Assembly (NCBI RefSeq): GCF_003259335.1
Contig: NZ_QLLL01000001.1
Coordinates: forward strand, 528,406-592,405
Direction: 5' to 3'
Origin: Chitinophaga skermanii
GTDB lineage: Bacteria > Bacteroidota > Bacteroidia > Chitinophagales > Chitinophagaceae
DNA: 64,000 bases
The notes beneath the pieces were generated by a model. That model was not told where the DNA came from. It ran no database searches and was given only the letters and a program-made list of their open reading frames with translations. Position 1 is the first letter of the stretch. Each line of letters starts with the position of its first letter. The translations under genes were made by a program, and so were the position numbers. Below, one piece after another: positions 52,361 to 61,106 of this stretch.

Positions 52361-52795
52361 ATGGCAGCTAAAGTGCTTAATGACGAATTGTATGAACAGG
52401 TTGAACTGCTTTCGGAAGCGGGCAACGAATTTGCTGACGATGAAGAATATGATGCAGCAATTGAGAAATTTAAAGAGGCTTTAGATATTATCCCTCAACC
52501 TAAATCAGCTTATGAAGGTGCAGCATGGCTGTACTCTAGTATCGGCGATTTGTACTTTTTGAAAGACGATTTTGAAAATGCGGCGGAGAATTTTGCTGCA
52601 TCCTTGAATTGCGAAGATGGAAAAACGAGTGCTTTTGCACAAATGCGTTTAGGTCAATCTTTGTTAGAAATGAAGGATGAAGACAAAGCCTTCGAACATC
52701 TTTATAAGGCGTACCGTTTGGGTGGAAAGCCTGTATTTGCTGAAGAAGATAGCAAGTACTTGAGCTACCTAAGCAAGCGCGGCGCTAAATTATAA
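52361..52795 (+). CDS. Tetratricopeptide-repeat protein
   Basis: A 144-residue acidic cytoplasmic protein with about three TPR units: FADDEEYDAAIEKFKEALDI (about 25-44), SIGDLYFLKDDFENAAENFA (about 60-80) and QMRLGQSLLEMKDEDKAFEH (about 93-112). TPR helices mediate protein-protein contacts; no enzymatic part is present and the partner is unknown. It lacks a signal peptide. It is followed by a perfect terminator and convergent with the dehydrogenase gene. Confidence 0.85.
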   Translation: MAAKVLNDELYEQVELLSEAGNEFADDEEYDAAIEKFKEALDIIPQPKSAYEGAAWLYSSIGDLYFLKDDFENAAENFAASLNCEDGKTSAFAQMRLGQSLLEMKDEDKAFEHLYKAYRLGGKPVFAEEDSKYLSYLSKRGAKL

Positions 52796-52801
52796 TGCAA
52801 C

Positions 52802-52831
52802 AAAAAATCCTCTCGTTTGAGAGGATTTTTT
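52802..52831. terminator. Bidirectional terminator
   Basis: AAAAAATCCTCTC (52802-52814) and GAGAGGATTTTTT (52819-52831), perfect stem and GTTT loop, between the convergent TPR and dehydrogenase genes. Confidence 0.95.
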
Positions 52832-52849
52832 GTTTTATGTAGATATCAA

Positions 52850-53824
52850 TTATTGATATACATCGTGATTGATAACATTCGGCATTTTTTCTCCTTTCAA
52901 TGCGGCGATTAAATTTTGCGCGGCGAGCGTAGCCATCGCGTCGCGGGTTTCTTTTGTGGCAGAGCCAATGTGCGGTAAGATGCATACATTGGGGAGATCG
53001 AGTAATGGGTTGTTGGCTGTCATGGGTTCTGGATTCGTTACATCTAAGCCCGCACCCCAAATCTTCTCTTGTTGTAGTGCTTCCATTAAGTCCTTTTCAT
53101 TGTGCAGTCCGCCCCTGGCAGTGTTAACAAATATCGCACTTGGTTTCATTTTAGCGAATGCTGCGGCATTGAAGATGTTTTGCGTGCTGGGAGATAGATT
53201 CGCATGCACAGAAACTACATCGGATGTGGATAACAATTCGTCAAAACTAACATAACGGGCTCCTAATAAAGCTTCTGCTTCTTCATTACGGGAGCGGTTA
53301 TGGTAAATGATGTGCATGTCGTATGCTGCTTTACATTTCTTCGCGAGTTCTAACCCAATCTTTCCTAATCCAAATACCCCCAGTGTTTTGCCGTATAGCT
53401 CTATGCCAAGATTGGCTTTGGGTTCGAAAAATCCCCATTGGCCATTCTTTATGGATTGGTGCATAAAAAACGCTTTGCGGGAAACTGCCAGCATAAGCAG
53501 GAAGGCTACGTCGCTTGTAGCTTTGCTAAGTACGCCGGGCGTGTTGCTTACTGGAATACGGTGTTCTGTAGCAGCATGTACATCCAAATTATCGTACCCT
53601 ACCGATAAAAGCGCAACGGCTTTAATATTCGGTACTTGCGAGAAAAAGGATGTATTTAATTTATTAGGACCCACGCTCAGCAATGCATCGTGCTGTAAAC
53701 AGCCTTCAACGAGTGCTGCTGGCGATAAGGGAGCTTTTTCGGTGTATTGCGTGTAGGTATGACCAGCGGCGGTTAATAAATCTAAGCCTACTTGGGGTAT
53801 TTCTCTTGTAATAAAAATCTTCAT
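52850..53824 (-). CDS. D-isomer-specific 2-hydroxyacid dehydrogenase
   Basis: A 324-residue NAD(P)-dependent dehydrogenase that interconverts 2-keto and D-2-hydroxy acids. MKIFITREIPQVGLDLL begins the substrate domain; the nucleotide-binding motif is GVFGLGKIGLELAKKC (about 145-160); catalytic Arg is in NTARGG, Glu in LDVTNPEPM and His in LPHIGSAT. The pattern is closest to glyoxylate/hydroxypyruvate (glycerate) reductases, but exact substrate cannot be set. A start two codons upstream (MDM) is equally possible. Confidence 0.9.
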   Translation of the reverse strand: MKIFITREIPQVGLDLLTAAGHTYTQYTEKAPLSPAALVEGCLQHDALLSVGPNKLNTSFFSQVPNIKAVALLSVGYDNLDVHAATEHRIPVSNTPGVLSKATSDVAFLLMLAVSRKAFFMHQSIKNGQWGFFEPKANLGIELYGKTLGVFGLGKIGLELAKKCKAAYDMHIIYHNRSRNEEAEALLGARYVSFDELLSTSDVVSVHANLSPSTQNIFNAAAFAKMKPSAIFVNTARGGLHNEKDLMEALQQEKIWGAGLDVTNPEPMTANNPLLDLPNVCILPHIGSATKETRDAMATLAAQNLIAALKGEKMPNVINHDVYQ

Positions 53825-53903
53825 ATCCATTCATTTTAATCCGTTACACAGAATTACAAACCTCGTACATTTTCGGTCAACACAATGATAAAACATTGTT
53901 AAT

Positions 53904-53934
53904 AAAAACCCCTTGCTGTGTAAACAACAAGGGG
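53904..53934 (-). terminator. Terminator of lpdA
   Basis: CCCCTTG (53909-53915) and CAAGGGG (53928-53934) form a stem; on the reverse strand it is followed by T5. Confidence 0.8.
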
Positions 53935-53960
53935 CTGGTAATATTACATTATTTGATGTA

Positions 53961-55364
53961 TCAAATATTAAGTTGTCCGCGACCAGATGCTCCTAAGAAC
54001 GCTTCTTTCAATGCTTCTGAGAAGGTTGGGTGTGCGTAAGGAGATTTCGCAATTTCGGTATCTGTTAATTCAAATTCTATCGCGTAAACGCCTTGTGCAA
54101 TCATATCTGCGGCACGAGCACCAATGATGTGTACGCCCAGTACTTCGCCATATTTAGGATCGGTTAATACTTTCGCGAAACCATCGGTATCGTCGGCAGC
54201 GCGGGCTTTACCATTGGCAGTGAATGGGAATTTACCTTTGTTGTATGGAGTGTTCGAAGCTTTGAGTTCTTCTTCGGTATAACCTACAGAAGCCACTTCC
54301 GGCCATGTATATACTACACCTGGAATAGCGTGGTAGTTTACATGTGCTTTAAGTCCGTGGATAGAATCTACTACAAATACAGCTTCATCCTCCGCTTTAT
54401 GCGCAAGCATAGCACCTTTGATAACGTCGCCAATAGCGTAAATGTTAGGTTCTGCCGTTTGTAATTTTTCGTTGGTTTCGATTCTGCCGCGGTTGTCGGT
54501 TTTAATACCTGTTTTATCTAAGCCTAAACCTTCGGTGTATGCTTTTCTGCCCACTGCTACGAGTACGTAATCGCCGGTAGCGGTTTGTTGTGCGCCTTTT
54601 TCATCGAGGTAAGAAACAGAAGCCCCGCTGCCTGTATTCTTAGCGGATTGTACTTTGCAGTTCAAGAAGATGTCGATGCCTTTTTTCGTGAGGAGTTTGA
54701 ACAATTCTTTCCCTAATTCATGATCCATGGTAGGAATCAAATGGTCGGCGTATTCAACGATCGTTACTTTCGTACCAATACGTTGGTAAATAGATGCCAT
54801 TTCCACGCCAATAACGCCACCACCGATGATGATCACTGATTTAGGCTGCTCTTTCAACGACAAAGCCTCGGTAGAGGTAATAATTCTTTGTTTGTCGATT
54901 TCTACACCTGGAATCGTCGAAGGTTTTGAACCGGTAGCAATAATGAAGTATTTCGCAGTGTATTTTTCTTCTTTTCCTTCGGAAGTAACTTTGATTTCAT
55001 TTTTGCTGGTAAAGCTTCCAAGTCCTTGCAACACAGCAATTTTGTTCTTCTTCATCAAGTACGTAATACCGTCGTTGTTTTGCTTAACAACAGTTGCTTT
55101 ACGGCTGATAAGTTTAGTGAAATCAAGACTTAAGTCTTTATAGCCGATACCTTGTTTTTCCGTTTTATGTTGGATCATATCATATAACTCGGTACCATCC
55201 AGCAAAGCTTTGGTAGGAATACAACCTACGTTGGTACACGTTCCACCCAACACAGCATATTTTTCTACGATAGCGGTTTTATAACCTAATTGCGCCGCGC
55301 GAATAGCAGCTGTATAACCGCCGGGACCAGATCCAATTACAATAATGTCGAATGATTGTGCCAT
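53961..55364 (-). CDS. lpdA: Dihydrolipoyl dehydrogenase
   Basis: The E3 flavoprotein of 2-oxoacid dehydrogenase complexes, reoxidising lipoyl groups with NAD. FAD motif DIIVIGSGPGGYTAAIRAAQ at the N-terminus, redox disulfide GGTCTNVGCIPTKAL (about 40-54), NAD motif IIIGGGVIGVEMASIYQR, second FAD site YAIGDVIKGAMLAHKAEDE, and the C-terminal catalytic His-Glu in YAHPTFSEALKEA. 467 residues is normal. No E1 or E2 gene is adjacent, so it probably serves complexes encoded elsewhere. Start at MAQSFD is chosen over an ATG four codons upstream. Confidence 0.95.
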   Translation of the reverse strand: MAQSFDIIVIGSGPGGYTAAIRAAQLGYKTAIVEKYAVLGGTCTNVGCIPTKALLDGTELYDMIQHKTEKQGIGYKDLSLDFTKLISRKATVVKQNNDGITYLMKKNKIAVLQGLGSFTSKNEIKVTSEGKEEKYTAKYFIIATGSKPSTIPGVEIDKQRIITSTEALSLKEQPKSVIIIGGGVIGVEMASIYQRIGTKVTIVEYADHLIPTMDHELGKELFKLLTKKGIDIFLNCKVQSAKNTGSGASVSYLDEKGAQQTATGDYVLVAVGRKAYTEGLGLDKTGIKTDNRGRIETNEKLQTAEPNIYAIGDVIKGAMLAHKAEDEAVFVVDSIHGLKAHVNYHAIPGVVYTWPEVASVGYTEEELKASNTPYNKGKFPFTANGKARAADDTDGFAKVLTDPKYGEVLGVHIIGARAADMIAQGVYAIEFELTDTEIAKSPYAHPTFSEALKEAFLGASGRGQLNI

Positions 55365-55533
55365 AATATCAAGCAAGGTTTGTTTTGAGAATAATCGAGA
55401 TAAATAGGTCTTTCAGGCGATAAATATACAGAGAAATTGATCACGCCCAGCGAAAGCTATATTAAATGAACATCGATTGGCGTTCTATTGTTTTCTTGTG
55501 AAGAATAGTACAATATTTACGCAATTTTGTCTA

Positions 55534-55564
55534 TTGCGCTGCCCAGCGCTTGTTGCTAGTTTTG
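55534..55564 (+). promoter_or_regulatory. Promoter of the mhqO/mhqD-like pair
   Basis: TTG (55534-55536), 20 bp, TAGTTTTG (55557-55564), exact consensus. Start of transcription near 55570, giving a 36-nt leader and supporting the ATG at 55606. Confidence 0.6.
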
Positions 55565-55605
55565 TATTGTCAATTTTGAACATTAAATCATTTCAATATA
55601 CAGTT

Positions 55606-56544
55606 ATGGCATCCGACAACAAGATTAAAGGTCTGCACCACATTACTGCAATCGCTACAGAAGCGCAGGTGAATTACGATTTTTATACAAGAATTCTTGG
55701 ATTACGACTCGTAAAGAAAACCGTAAACTTCGATGATCCAGGTACTTACCACTTTTATTATGGTAATGAAGTAGGTGCACCGGGTACAATTCTAACATTT
55801 TTCCCATGGACAGGCATTCAGCAAGGTAAAGTAGGTACGGGTATGGCTTCCGAAATAGGTTATGCTGTTCCACAAGGTAGTTTGCATGCTTGGGAAGATT
55901 GGTTTAAGCAACACAATGTAAAATATGGGGCGATTGGGGAACGCTTTGGGCAGAAGATCCTACCTTTTCAAGATCCAGATGGTTTATTGTTGAACTTAAT
56001 CGAGGTGGAAGATGAACGTTTGCCTTGGACAACCGATAAAATCCCGGCACAGCAAGCAACACGTGGGTTTCATAGCATTACCCTAAGCTTGCAATCTGCG
56101 AAGCCAACGATTAATATCTTAGAAAATATCTTCGGTTATACTTTCGAAAAGCAAGAAGGTGAGCTTTACCGTTACCGTACCGATGCTATTGAAACGGCCA
56201 ACGTAGTAGATATCCGCGAATTGCCGAACGAGAAGCATGGTATAGTGGCCGGTGGAACAAATCACCACGTTGCATTTAGGGTGGAAAACGAAGAGGTGTT
56301 GATGCATTTCCGTGAGAAAATCCTCAGCAAAGGCTTGTCTATTACCCCGAAAATTGATCGTAACTACTTTTATTCCTTGTATTTCCGTGAACCGGGAGGC
56401 GTGCTTTTTGAATTAGCTACCGATAATCCAGGGTTTGCAGTAGATGAACCGGTGAATGAATTGGGCCAGCATTTGAAATTGCCTGCTCAGTACGAGCCAC
56501 AACGTAGTGATATAGAACAAGTTTTACCGAAGTTGATTCAATAA
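55606..56544 (+). CDS. Ring-cleaving dioxygenase (VOC family, MhqO-like)
   Basis: A 312-residue protein with two vicinal-oxygen-chelate modules: GLHHITAIA at residue 9 (first metal His) and the repeat starting RGFHSITLSLQS near 150; NHHVAFRVE and the Glu in GVLFELATD complete the metal ligands of the second half. It is close to MhqO-type dioxygenases of Bacillus, which open hydroquinone-type rings in quinone detoxification. It is followed after 9 bp by a carboxylesterase gene, the same pairing as mhqO and mhqD. The longer frame starting at 55477 includes the promoter and is rejected. Confidence 0.9.
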   Translation: MASDNKIKGLHHITAIATEAQVNYDFYTRILGLRLVKKTVNFDDPGTYHFYYGNEVGAPGTILTFFPWTGIQQGKVGTGMASEIGYAVPQGSLHAWEDWFKQHNVKYGAIGERFGQKILPFQDPDGLLLNLIEVEDERLPWTTDKIPAQQATRGFHSITLSLQSAKPTINILENIFGYTFEKQEGELYRYRTDAIETANVVDIRELPNEKHGIVAGGTNHHVAFRVENEEVLMHFREKILSKGLSITPKIDRNYFYSLYFREPGGVLFELATDNPGFAVDEPVNELGQHLKLPAQYEPQRSDIEQVLPKLIQ

Positions 56545-56553
56545 ATTTGGCAT

Positions 56554-57180
56554 ATGCATATTAGGAATATTGTAAAAACGGGCGTGCCCATCGAGGAGGC
56601 GAAGAATGTACTCGTTATGCTGCACGGTCGTGGTGCGTCGGCCGATGATATACTAGGCTTAGCCGAGCATTTTGATATACACAACAAGGGTTTTGCCTTG
56701 TGGGCACCCCAAGCAACCAACCATACATGGTACCCAACTTCGTTCATGCAACCTATTGCGCAGAACGAGCCATGGTTAAGTTCGGCCCTCAGTTGGCTGA
56801 AGGAAATTGTAGACGAAATTGTGGCAGCAGGCATACCGTATAAGCATATCTACTTTTCCGGGTTTTCCCAGGGCGCTTGCTTGAGTTTGGAATTTGTAGC
56901 CCGCTTTGCAAACAATTATGGTGGTGTAGCAGCTTTTACCGGTGGCTTAATTGGGCCGGAGATTAACCTTGATAACTACCAGGGTAGCTTTGATGGTGCG
57001 CCTGTGTTCATAGGTACGAGCGACCCGGATTTTCATGTACCCGTAGAAAGAGTAGAAGCTACAGCCAAAGTACTGGAAAGTATGGGGGCAAGCGTGACCA
57101 CTAAAATTTACAAGAATATGGGGCATACGATTGTACAAGATGAAATAGATCATGTCAACCGCTTGATCTTTAATAAATAA
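56554..57180 (+). CDS. Phospholipase/carboxylesterase family hydrolase (MhqD-like)
   Basis: A 208-residue alpha/beta hydrolase with HGRGASADD at the oxyanion region, nucleophile Ser in FSGFSQGACLSLEF (about 112), Asp in GTSDPDFHVP and His in NMGHTIVQDE, the normal catalytic triad order of this family. It is co-transcribed with the ring-cleaving dioxygenase upstream. In Bacillus the related MhqD is induced by quinones; here a role in handling quinone breakdown products is inferred from that pairing. A clean terminator follows. Confidence 0.9.
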   Translation: MHIRNIVKTGVPIEEAKNVLVMLHGRGASADDILGLAEHFDIHNKGFALWAPQATNHTWYPTSFMQPIAQNEPWLSSALSWLKEIVDEIVAAGIPYKHIYFSGFSQGACLSLEFVARFANNYGGVAAFTGGLIGPEINLDNYQGSFDGAPVFIGTSDPDFHVPVERVEATAKVLESMGASVTTKIYKNMGHTIVQDEIDHVNRLIFNK

Positions 57181-57198
57181 AGTAACATTTCTCGATGG

Positions 57199-57231
57199 AA
57201 AGCCAGGCCTATTGGAGTGCCTGGCTTTTTT
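57199..57231 (+). terminator. Terminator of the mhqO/mhqD-like pair
   Basis: AAGCCAGGC (57200-57208) and GCCTGGCTT (57219-57227), perfect stem, then T. Confidence 0.9.
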
Positions 57232-57291
57232 ATTGTTATTATATAGCTATACTAATTGCTAAAATATTTAGTAATTTATTGCAGGAATCCG

Positions 57292-57299
57292 TATTTTTG
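57292..57299 (+). promoter_or_regulatory. -7 element before xseA
   Basis: TATTTTTG matches TAnnTTTG; start of transcription near 57305, about 22 nt before the xseA ATG. No TTG at -33. Confidence 0.4.
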
Positions 57300-57326
57300 T
57301 CAACATTTTTGTAAACAAATCCATAC

Positions 57327-58757
57327 ATGTTGTCTGCACCTTCCATCAAACTATCTGCCTTAACCGCCCGCATTCAGCAGGTGATGAAAGATGCATTTGC
57401 GGGGCAGACTTTTTGGGTGGTGGCCGATGTAACGAATTATTCTTTCTATCAACAAAAGCAATATCATTATTTTGACTTGGTGGAGAAGGAGGCGAATGGT
57501 GGGGCTGTAGTAGCGAAAGTATCGGCGGTGGCTTGGGGTGAAGGAGCATTGCGCATCCAAGCATTCGAGCAAGCAACAGGGCAAGTGTTCAAAAACGACA
57601 TCCATGTATTGGTGAAAGTGAGTGTAAGTTATCACCATGTATATGGCTTACAAATCACGCTTTTAGATATTGACACGAATTTCACCATTGGCTTACTGGA
57701 GCAACAAAAACAAGCGGTATTAAAGAAGTTGCTGGAGGATATGCCGGGTGTAATTCAGAAAGTGGGTGATCGTTATGAAACCTTGAACAACCGCTTGGAT
57801 TTACCGCCCGTTATACAACGAATAGCCGTGGTAACTTCCATGAACTCTGCCGGTTACCAGGATTTTAGGCATACCTTGGAGCACAATCCATTTGGGTTTA
57901 CGTTTGATATCGATTATCATTTTACGGTAGTACAAGGCGAAACAAAAGCCGAATTAGTGTTACAACGACTCATCGATATTTTCCTTTCTAAGAAACCTTA
58001 TGATGCAGTGGTAATGATTCGCGGCGGCGGTGCACAAACCGACTTTTTATTGTTTGATACTTACTTACTGGGGAAAGCTGTAGCGAAATTCCCGCTGCCG
58101 GTTATTACGGGCATTGGGCACCAGAAGAATGAAACGGTGGTGGATATGATGGCGCATACGCCTACGAAAACACCTACTAAAGCAGCTGAGTTTATAATTG
58201 CCCATAACCGCAAATTTGAAGTGGCTGTGCAAACGTTGCAGAAGAATATTGTTGTACGATCGCAACAACTCTTTCATGCCCATTTTCAAGCGCTCACCAC
58301 CTTGCAAAACAGTATCAACGCTTCCGCGCAAGCGATCATTTCTATACATAAAGATGCGGTGTATGATAGTAAGCAATGGATAGTACAACAATCCCGGGAA
58401 CGCTTACATCAACAAAAGCAACAATTAACACAAATTACCCACGATATTACCCGTTCCCCTGCACAGCAACTGTTGGAACAAAAACATTTATTAAAGGAGC
58501 TGCAAATGAATATGGCCTTTAAAAGTAAGACCGTATTACAGCAACAACAACTCGCTGTGCAACATTACAATACCGTATTTAAACTGCTAAGTCCAGAAAA
58601 TACACTCAAACGTGGCTTTGCCATCATCCAAAAGAACGATCAAATTATAACAGGTATGCAGCAATTAAATGAAGGCGATACCATCCGCATTCAAATGCAA
58701 GGAGGTAAGGCTACTGCTACCATCACGCAAAAACAATCCTACGATGGACACCAATAA
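57327..58757 (+). CDS. xseA: Exodeoxyribonuclease VII large subunit
   Basis: With XseB it forms ExoVII, which degrades single-stranded DNA from both ends into oligonucleotides during repair and recombination. The N-terminal OB-fold (FWVVADVTNYSFYQQKQYHY) is followed by the catalytic domain (IAVVTSMNSAGYQDFRHTLE, DAVVMIRGGGAQTDF, PVITGIGHQKNETVVDMMAH, TPTKAAEFII) and a long helical region (about 285-420) that binds XseB. 476 residues is somewhat longer than E. coli XseA. It overlaps xseB by 14 nt. Confidence 0.94.
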   Translation: MLSAPSIKLSALTARIQQVMKDAFAGQTFWVVADVTNYSFYQQKQYHYFDLVEKEANGGAVVAKVSAVAWGEGALRIQAFEQATGQVFKNDIHVLVKVSVSYHHVYGLQITLLDIDTNFTIGLLEQQKQAVLKKLLEDMPGVIQKVGDRYETLNNRLDLPPVIQRIAVVTSMNSAGYQDFRHTLEHNPFGFTFDIDYHFTVVQGETKAELVLQRLIDIFLSKKPYDAVVMIRGGGAQTDFLLFDTYLLGKAVAKFPLPVITGIGHQKNETVVDMMAHTPTKTPTKAAEFIIAHNRKFEVAVQTLQKNIVVRSQQLFHAHFQALTTLQNSINASAQAIISIHKDAVYDSKQWIVQQSRERLHQQKQQLTQITHDITRSPAQQLLEQKHLLKELQMNMAFKSKTVLQQQQLAVQHYNTVFKLLSPENTLKRGFAIIQKNDQIITGMQQLNEGDTIRIQMQGGKATATITQKQSYDGHQ

Positions 58758-58956
58758 CTTAACCTACGAAGCTGCTTTCGAAGAACTGAAAGAAATCGAA
58801 GCCGACATCGCAAACGAAACGGTATCGGTAGATGTACTGGCCGAAAAAGTTAAACGCGCAGCGGCGTTGATCCAATTTTGCCAATCGAAATTACGCGCTA
58901 CCGAAGTAGAAGTGAATAACATTATTAAACAAATGGAAAAAACGAAGAAGGACTAG
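58744..58956 (+). CDS. xseB: Exodeoxyribonuclease VII small subunit
   Basis: A 70-residue helical protein starting MDTNNLTYEAAFEELKEIEA, with VSVDVLAEKVKRAAALIQFC and LRATEVEVNNII, the normal XseB pattern. The ATG at 58744 lies inside the end of xseA, indicating translational coupling; a frame open upstream of it only reflects xseA sequence read in another frame. Confidence 0.93.
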   Translation: MDTNNLTYEAAFEELKEIEADIANETVSVDVLAEKVKRAAALIQFCQSKLRATEVEVNNIIKQMEKTKKD

Positions 58957-58963
58957 TATTGAA

Positions 58964-59599
58964 TTATTTGGTTCTTTTCTTACAAAGTTGGTAAAGGCGT
59001 ATACGCTTCTGCATTTTAGGAGGCAGTGTTGACTCATCGGCAATCATGGCCGAAATCCAAGGCTTCTTACTAGGTTGTAAAAGGGTAACATTCTGCGTTG
59101 CTATTATACGATCAATATACATACCACGCAGCGTATCATGTTCTAGTATTAATGTAGCATCAATCGGCTTGGGTAGTTCTATACCCACCGACGATAAGGG
59201 CCAAGCATGTGCAATGGCTAAAAGGCGATCTTTAGCAGGTAAGTCCTGCATGGCATGCATTACTTTGGGTAAATGTCGTAAAACTAGGTCGGCACTAACA
59301 ATGCTGGAAGGATGAATACTATTGTTGTAATCGGGTAAAAGTGCGTTGATTTCTTCTTTGCTCCAATGCTGTATAAGAGCACATTGAGCAGCACGGTACA
59401 TAATTTTAGTAGCCCACAGCGCTGCCCCCCTGTCGAATATCGGCGGATTACCGGGTAAGGCAAGTTTCAATCGATCATAATGCTTTGATAAATACTCTAC
59501 GGTAGCATGTTCGTCGTCCATCGAGTAAGTTTGGATGTGGCTCGCTACGATGGCGCGCCCGCTTCCAAGGAGCGTTTGCGTAAATGCTAAAAGCTTCAC
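58964..59599 (-). CDS. Conserved-looking protein, unknown function
   Basis: A 211-residue soluble protein without signal peptide or transmembrane helix. It is mostly alpha-helical (about 30-150) with features such as RGAALWATKIMYRAAQCALI, WSKEEINALLP, LPKVMHAMQDLPAKDRLLAI, then a segment PLSSVGIELPKPIDATLILE and a basic end (MQKRIRLYQLCKKRTK). No known family is recognised and no catalytic motif stands out. It is convergent with xseB, only 7 bp apart, with no terminator hairpin seen between them. Confidence 0.7.
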   Translation of the reverse strand: MKLLAFTQTLLGSGRAIVASHIQTYSMDDEHATVEYLSKHYDRLKLALPGNPPIFDRGAALWATKIMYRAAQCALIQHWSKEEINALLPDYNNSIHPSSIVSADLVLRHLPKVMHAMQDLPAKDRLLAIAHAWPLSSVGIELPKPIDATLILEHDTLRGMYIDRIIATQNVTLLQPSKKPWISAMIADESTLPPKMQKRIRLYQLCKKRTK

Positions 59600-59751
59600 A
59601 ATGGTATATTAGGTAAGAAGGTCGGTGATTCGTTTCGTTTCAGAATAATAAATGCCGTGTAAAGATATAGATAAATTTTCATGTTTATTTTACTAATAGT
59701 TAGTTATCAATAACATGGGCTTTAAAATATCCGGCTGTTAATTTATAAATA

Positions 59752-59782
59752 AAAGGTGCCGCTATCGAGTAGGGGCACCTTT
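59752..59782 (-). terminator. Terminator of the exported protein gene
   Basis: AAAGGTGCC (59752-59760) and GGCACCTTT (59774-59782), perfect 9-bp stem; on the reverse strand followed by a T-rich tail. Confidence 0.8.
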
Positions 59783-59801
59783 CATTTATGGTAAGGATGA
59801 C

Positions 59802-60881
59802 TTATTGATGTGTAACGAAGCTTACTTTATCAACCACTACATCCAATGCTTTCATCGCCGAATTATCACTGTTTACTTTTTGGCCACCAGATACTTTATT
59901 GTACAGCTTGGTATCGCCGCTTTTATTGGCTTTCAATAATACATGAACACCTTTGCCATCGAAGGCACCCCCTTCCCAGCTGGCTACAATACCGCCATTT
60001 TCCCAATCGAACCCGTTTACTTTGAAATTCCTGCCATTCACTTTCACCAGTTTATCGAGTGGGTCGCCTACGCGGATACCGAAAGGCGTTTTCCACTTAG
60101 AGCGTACTTGGCTAAAGGTGACGATCTTAGAAGAGTCGTCGAAAATGATCTCAATTTCATTGTTGGTATCGGGGAATACAACGTAGGCTTGACCAATATC
60201 ATTACCGGCGAGGTCGTTTGCATCACGGAGAACGATATTTTCCTTGCCGTATTTAGCAACTAGTTCTGCCGGTTTATTGATTTTGAAAATGTTGGAAACA
60301 TTCCAATCGGTAGAGTCTTCCAATGAGTAGGTGGTTGCTTGCATCACGGGTTTGGTTTCCAGCTCTTCGGTCGATTTCTGAACGGGAGTTGTCATGGGTA
60401 CCGTAACCGGAACGGCTGCCGTGGCAGGTGGGGCTGGAGTTGCAGGGGCTTTTGTGTTGGTAAGCACGCCCGATTTCAGCAATTCGGCCTTTTCGTCGAT
60501 AAGTTGTTTTGACTCTCCTTTGTATTTCTTTTCTACGTAGGTAGCTAAGGGGAATACGTTATTGGATTGCAACTGCATTAACCGCAGGTTGGAGATAAGG
60601 GTTTGGCGGTTACAATCGCTGTATTGATATAAGAACTTCAAGGCAGCATCCATCGCAGCGGGGTCTTTTTGAAGATCGGTCATGGTTTTATCCAATTCCA
60701 ACCCCCCGGCACCACTTCGTTGCATTTGTTCGTTTAAGAAGATCATAATGGCATCATTCTTAACGGGATAATAGTGGGCTACTCGTTCCGAGAAGTCTTC
60801 GGCAACTTTAGGCTCTAATTTAGCTTGGGCTGTAGCCAATAAAGGCAAACAGCAAGCAAGGAATAAAAAAAATCTTTTCAT
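59802..60881 (-). CDS. Exported protein of unknown function
   Basis: A 359-residue protein with a signal peptide (FLFLACCLPLLATAQA, cleavage near 20). The N-terminal part (about 21-135) is helical (VEKKYKGESKQLIDEKAELL); a Pro/Ala/Thr-rich linker covers about 145-170; the C-terminal part (about 180-359) is of beta type with WNVSNIFKINKPAELVAKYG, NEIEIIFDDSSKIVTFSQVR and FGIRVGDPLDKLVKVNG. The last motif resembles the start of domains that compare a stored value with a threshold in exported proteins, but no family name can be given. Probably periplasmic; transcribed alone. Confidence 0.72.
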   Translation of the reverse strand: MKRFFLFLACCLPLLATAQAKLEPKVAEDFSERVAHYYPVKNDAIMIFLNEQMQRSGAGGLELDKTMTDLQKDPAAMDAALKFLYQYSDCNRQTLISNLRLMQLQSNNVFPLATYVEKKYKGESKQLIDEKAELLKSGVLTNTKAPATPAPPATAAVPVTVPMTTPVQKSTEELETKPVMQATTYSLEDSTDWNVSNIFKINKPAELVAKYGKENIVLRDANDLAGNDIGQAYVVFPDTNNEIEIIFDDSSKIVTFSQVRSKWKTPFGIRVGDPLDKLVKVNGRNFKVNGFDWENGGIVASWEGGAFDGKGVHVLLKANKSGDTKLYNKVSGGQKVNSDNSAMKALDVVVDKVSFVTHQ

Positions 60882-61106
60882 CTACTAGCGGGTTTATGAG
60901 TATTACGTGGGCAATGGTTACCAGTACTTTGTCCTAACCCGAATTTAAAGAAAGTTGTTTAGATGGCCATCTTTCATGGAAGAAATAGGGCGGGTAATGG
61001 TTTAACCATTTGCCTGTATTATTTTTGCTTTGTAACTTAGTTAACGAACCAGCCGGGGGAATGTTGTATGCATAGGAAAATTAACCGGGTTACTAATTAA
61101 AAAACA

